This document shows positions 59,501-64,000 of a stretch of DNA of 64,000 nucleotides, piece after piece. How positions within the stretch are numbered: position 1 is the stretch's first letter; every line of letters begins with the position of its first letter. A model generated the notes under the pieces. That model ran no database searches. It was not told the origin of the DNA and was given only the letters and a program-made list of their open reading frames with translations. A program made the translations under genes and the position numbers. Source of the stretch: Trileptium ribeirensis (Eukaryota; Nematoda; Enoplea; Enoplida; Thoracostomopsidae); NCBI GenBank assembly GCA_030248225.1, contig JASANE010027873.1, forward strand, positions 1 to 64,000, read 5' to 3'.

Positions 59501-62500
59501 GCTGGTAAGTCAAGGACTAATAGATCTGGAACACTTGGGTCGCAAACAACACATGGATTGCCTATGTATAGCTATAGCTTGTAAGCCAAGGACAAATAGA
59601 TTTGGAACACTTGGATCGCAAACAACGCACGGATTGCTTATGTGCAGGTTCGCAAACAAGGCCTGGATTGCCTATGTACAGCTATAGTTGGTAAGTCAGG
59701 GACGCACAGAACTGGAACACTTGGGTCACAAATAGCGCCACGATTGCCTATGTACAGCTATAGCTTGTAAGTCAAGGACTAATAGAGCTGGAACGCTTGG
59801 GTGGCAAACTACGTTTCGGTTGCCTATGTCCAGCTTCGCAAACAACGCCATGATTGCCTATATACAGGTATAGCTGGTAAGACAAAGACTAATAGATCTG
59901 GAATGCTTGGGTGCAAACTACGCCTGGGTTGCCTAGGTACAGCTTCGCAAACAACGCCATGACTGCCTATGTACAGCTGTAGTTTGTACAAGGGCTAATT
60001 GACTTCAAGGGCTAACGGATCTGGAACACTTGGGTCGCAAACAACGCCGGAATTGCCTATGTACAGCTATAGCTGGGAGTCAAGGACTAATAAATTTTGG
60101 AGCCTTGTAATGGCAAACAACACATCGATTGCCTATGTACAGCTATAGCTTGTAAGTCAAGGTCTAATAGATCTGGAACACTTGGATCGCAAACAAAGCA
60201 CGATTGTCATGTGCAGGTTCGCAAACAAGGCCTGGATTGCCTGTGTACAGCTATAGTTGGTAATTCAAGGACTAATAAAGAATCCTGGTACGCTTGGGGT
60301 AGCAGAAAAAGATGCAATGATTGCCTATGTACAGCTATAGCTGGTAAGTCAAGGACTAATAGATTTGGAACACCTGGGTCGCAAATAACACATGGATTGC
60401 CTATGTACAGCTATAGCTTGTAAGTTAAGGGGTAATAGATCTGGAACACTTGGATCGCAAACAACGCACGGATTGCTTATGTGCAGGTTCGCAAACAACG
60501 CCTGGATTACCTATGTACAGCTATAGTTGGTAAGTCAGAGACACACAAATCTGGAACACTTGGGTCGCAAACAACGCCATGATTGCCTATGTCCGGCTAT
60601 AGCTGGTAAGTCAAGGACTAATAGATCTGGAACGCTTGGGTGGCAAACAACGCCTGAGTTGCCTATGTCCAGCTGCGCAAACAACGCCTGGATTGCCTAT
60701 GTAGAGCTATAGCTGGTAAATCAAGGACTAATAGATTTGGAACACTTGGGTCGCAAACAACGCCATGATTGCCTATGTACAGCTATAGCTGGTAAGTCAA
60801 GGACTAATAGATTTGGAACACCTGGGTCGCAAATAACACATGGATTGCCTATGTACAGCTATAGCTTGTAAGTCAAGGGGTAATAGATCTGGAACACTTG
60901 GATCGCAAACAACGCACGGATTGCTTATATGCAGGTTCGCAAACAAGGCCTGGATTGCCTATGTACAGCTATAGTTGGTAAGTCAGGGACACACAGAACT
61001 GGAACACTTGGGTCGCAAACAACGCCACGATTGCCTATGTACAGCTATAGCTTGTAAGTTAAGGACTAATAGATCTGGAACGCTTGGGTGGCAAACTACG
61101 TTTCGGTTGCCTATGTCCAGCTTCGCAAACAACGCCATGATTGCCTATATACAGGTATAGCTGGTAAGACAAAGACTAATAGATCTGGAATGCTTGGGTG
61201 GCAAACTACGCCTGGGTTGCCTAGGTACAGCTTCGCAAACAACGCCATGACTGCCTATGTACAGCTGTAGTTTGTACAAGGGCTAATTGACTTCAAGGGC
61301 TAAAGGATCTGGAACGCTTGGTTGGCAAACAACGCCTGAGTTGCCTATGTCCAGCTGCGCAAACAACGCCTGGATTGCCTATGTACAGCTATAGCTGGTA
61401 AATCAAGGACTAATAGATCTGGAACGCTTGGGTGGCAAACTACACCAGGTTGCCTATGTCCAGCTTCACAAACAACGCCTGGATTGCCTATGTACAGCTA
61501 TAGTTCATAAGTCAGGGACACACAGATCTGGAACACTTGGGTCGCAAACAACGCCATGATTGCCTATGTACAGCTATAGCTGGTAAATCAAGGACTAATA
61601 GATTTGGAACACCTGGGTCGCAAATAACACATGAATTGTCTATGTACAGCTATAACTTGTAAGTCAAGGGGTAATAGATCTGGAACACTTGGATCGCAAA
61701 CAACGCACGGATTGCTTATGTGCAGGTTCGCAAACAACGCCTGGATTACCTATGTACAGCTATAGTTGGTAAGTCAGAGACACACAAATCTGGAACACTT
61801 GGGTCGCAAACAACGCCATGATTGCCTATGTCCAGCTATAGCTGGTAAGTCAAGGACCAATAGATCTGGAACGCTTGGGTGGTAAACAACGCCTGAGTTG
61901 CCTATGTCCAGCTGCACAAACAACGCCTGGATTGCCTATGTACAGCTATAGCTGGTAAATCAAGGACTAATAGATCCGGAACGCTTGGGTGGCAAACTAC
62001 GCCGGGTTGCCTATGTCCAGCTTCACAAACAACGCCTGGATTGCCTATGTACAGCTATAGTTCGCAAGTCAGGGACACAGATCTGGAACACTTGGGTCGC
62101 AAACAACGCCATGATTGCCTATGTACAGCTATAGCTGGTAAATCAAAGACTAATAGATTTGGAACACCTGGGTCGCAAATAACACATGGATTGCCTATGT
62201 ACAGCTATAGTTGTAAGTCAAGGGGTAATAGATCTGGAACACTTGGATCGCAAACAACGCACGGATTACTTTATGTCCAGCTTCACAAACAACGCCTGGA
62301 TTGCCTATGTACAGCTATAGTTCGCAAGTCAGGGACACAGATCTGGAACACTTGGGTCGCAAACAACGCCATGATTGCCTATGTACAGCTATAGCTGGTA
62401 AATCAAAGACTAATAGATTTGGAACACCTGGGTCGCAAATAACACATAAATTGCCTATGTACAGCTATAACTTGTAAGTCAAGGGGTAATAGATCTGGAA

Positions 62501-63184
62501 CACTTGGGTCGCAAACAACGCCATGATTGCCTATGTACAGCTATAGCTGGTAAGTCAAGGACTAATAGATTTGGAACACCTGGGTCGCAAATAACACATG
62601 GATTGCCTATGTACAGCTATAGTTGTAAGTCAAGGGGTAATAGATCTGGAACACTTGGATCGCAAACAACGCACGGATTACTTTATGTGCAGGTTAGCAA
62701 ACAACGCCCGGATTACCTATGTACAGCTATATAGTTGGTAAGTCAGAGATACACAAATCTGGAACACTTGGGTCGCATACAACGCCTTGATTGCCTATGT
62801 CCAGCTATAGCTGGTAAGTCAAGGACCAATAGATCTGGAACGCATGGGTGGCAAACAACGCCTGGGTTGCCTATGTCCAGCTTCGCAAACAACGCCTGGA
62901 TTGCCTATGTGCACCTATAGCTGGTAAGTCAAAGCCTAATAGATCTGGAACACTTGGGTCGCAAGCAACGCCATGATTGCCTTTGTACAGCTAAAGCTTG
63001 TAAGTCAAACACTAATCGAGATGGAACACTTGGGCCGCAAAAAATGCCATGACTGCCTATGTACAGCTATAGTTTGTACAAGGGCTAATTGACTTCAAGG
63101 GCTAATCGATCTGGAACACTTAAATCGCAAACAACGACTGAATTGACTACGTACAGCTATAGCTGATAAGTAAAAGACTAGTTG
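50531..63184. repeat. Satellite 8: 76 bp unit with 34-36 bp partial duplications, 12.6 kb
   Basis: The unit runs AGATCTGGAACACTTGGGTC to AAGTCAAGGACTAAT, 76 bp (57385 and 57461). Many units carry an extra 34-36 bp copy of the middle part (GCAAACAACGCCTGGATTGC), giving 110-112 bp. Most units contain the 12 bp palindrome CAGCTATAGCTG. Larger blocks are duplicated: about 1.2 kb periodicity at 53.1, 54.3 and 55.6 kb, and 56.6-59.1 kb recurs at 59.5-62.25 kb. The last units (63.0-63.18 kb) are diverged. Confidence 0.97.
50712..50945. mobile_element. 234 bp GC-rich MITE inserted in satellite 8
   Basis: The ends CATACATGGCGG and CCGCCATGTATG form a perfect 12 bp inverted repeat. The flanks ACTAATAG (50704-50711) and ACTAAAAG (50946-50953) are an 8 bp target duplication with one mismatch, and the 8-mer matches the satellite's own ACTAATAG. 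The interior is GC-rich with G-run and C-run palindromes (AGGGGGTAACCCCCCT). The 8 bp duplication suggests hAT-type transposition. Confidence 0.85.
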
Positions 63185-64000
63185 ATTTACTTGAAATAAA
63201 AAGGTAACTCGAGCGTTACCTGCTTGGCTGGCGCTATACATATGCTACTTAAACTTTGCAGATACAGCGTGTTGCAAATTTTGAACCAAAAGAAGTCGTA
63301 GTACAAATAATAGATTTAAACTCTTGAAATTGTGCATGGCACCATGATTTATAGGCAACATGATTTCCGTGATATGTGTAATCTTGTCCCAAAAAATATT
63401 AAATTTCTTTTAGGTTAAATATTAGATAAATTACTTAAAAAATTAGTGTTTGGGTTCATCTTGTTATGTGTCTATACTTAATGCGCCCATGCATATATTA
63501 GCGGACAAATACTACTGAACACGCGAAAATGTGCAGACGGAAGTTGAAGACCTAGGCTCTGGATTGTTAGGGAATGGCACGTTAGACAACGGGACATTGA
63601 AAACAAACACTCCTAGCAGTTGCTGTTTTATTGCCTGAGTTGATTAATTAAAATATTCTAAAATTTATATCTATAAGATAGGCTATTTAAAAAAAATAAT
63701 TACGCGATACAATGGTTATTATTACCTGGGATAAACCCAGCGGTAAAAAAGACATAGCAAGAATAAAAGCTCAGAATTTCTGTTGATATGATCTGGTTGT
63801 AGAAACACGAGAAGGCGTAAAAGTAATAGTTTCGTTTCGTGAAGCATGAAGGTATAATTGGAATAAACTAAGTTAAAAAAGTGGATTTAAAAGATGTTTG
63901 ATGTTTGAAAAAAATTTCGAATCTCATTTTAACAATGGATTATTTCCCAAATAATTGGACTACTAGGTAAAATGGTTTTAATATACATTTGAGAATAAGG
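63185..64000. other. Unannotated AT-rich region
   Basis: After the large satellite. GGTAACTCGAGCGTTACC (63211-63228) is a small hairpin. No gene recognised. Confidence 0.5.

Noticed and set aside
50606..62920. Many 60-117 codon open frames on both strands of satellite 8
   Set aside because: Products of a low-stop tandem repeat; residue order simply follows the 76 bp unit.

Overview
The window looks like AT-rich nuclear DNA of a metazoan, most plausibly an invertebrate. The reasons are spliceosomal introns, a complete SLC22-type transporter gene, a decayed Ty3/gypsy retrotransposon, hAT-like MITEs and a protein-primed-type DNA polymerase B relic. No bacterial-style operon, tRNA or rRNA gene was recognised. 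I cannot name the species.

Layout. 1-4359: decayed, intron-containing family-B DNA polymerase gene of the viral/Polinton-like type, running off the left edge. 5285-8970: 57+25 bp satellite. 12598-13637: 64 bp satellite. 14.7-19.0 kb: dispersed repeats and three MITE-like sequences, two with clean target-site duplications. 19095-37785 (minus strand): one SLC22 gene in four exons. All junctions are GT-AG and phase-compatible and give a 554-residue open protein. Each of its three introns is filled by a different repeat: intron 1 by a 126 bp satellite with a 633 bp higher-order repeat, intron 2 by a 5.05 kb gypsy element with 340 bp LTRs, intron 3 by an about 120 bp satellite organised as 237 bp dimers. 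38968-43013: 77 bp satellite. 45651-47000: about 65-70 bp satellite. 49419-50153: 149 bp satellite. 50531-63184: a 12.6 kb satellite of 76 bp units. Tandem arrays make up nearly half of the window.

The only gene that looks functional is the SLC22 transporter. The polymerase and the retrotransposon carry frameshifts, stops and altered catalytic positions. The most notable signals are: (a) dense heat-shock-element arrays (five clusters, about 17 GAA/TTC units) directly upstream of the TATA-like box in both gypsy LTRs; (b) a dispersed element at 18.4-18.9 kb holding one diverged copy of the 77 bp satellite monomer and the same flank that borders the 52-copy array, so the satellite seems to have expanded from inside a mobile element; (c) a 234 bp GC-rich MITE inserted in the large satellite; (d) a polymerase relic with a frame-preserving intron.

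All family assignments come from reading translated sequence by eye. No database search was run.
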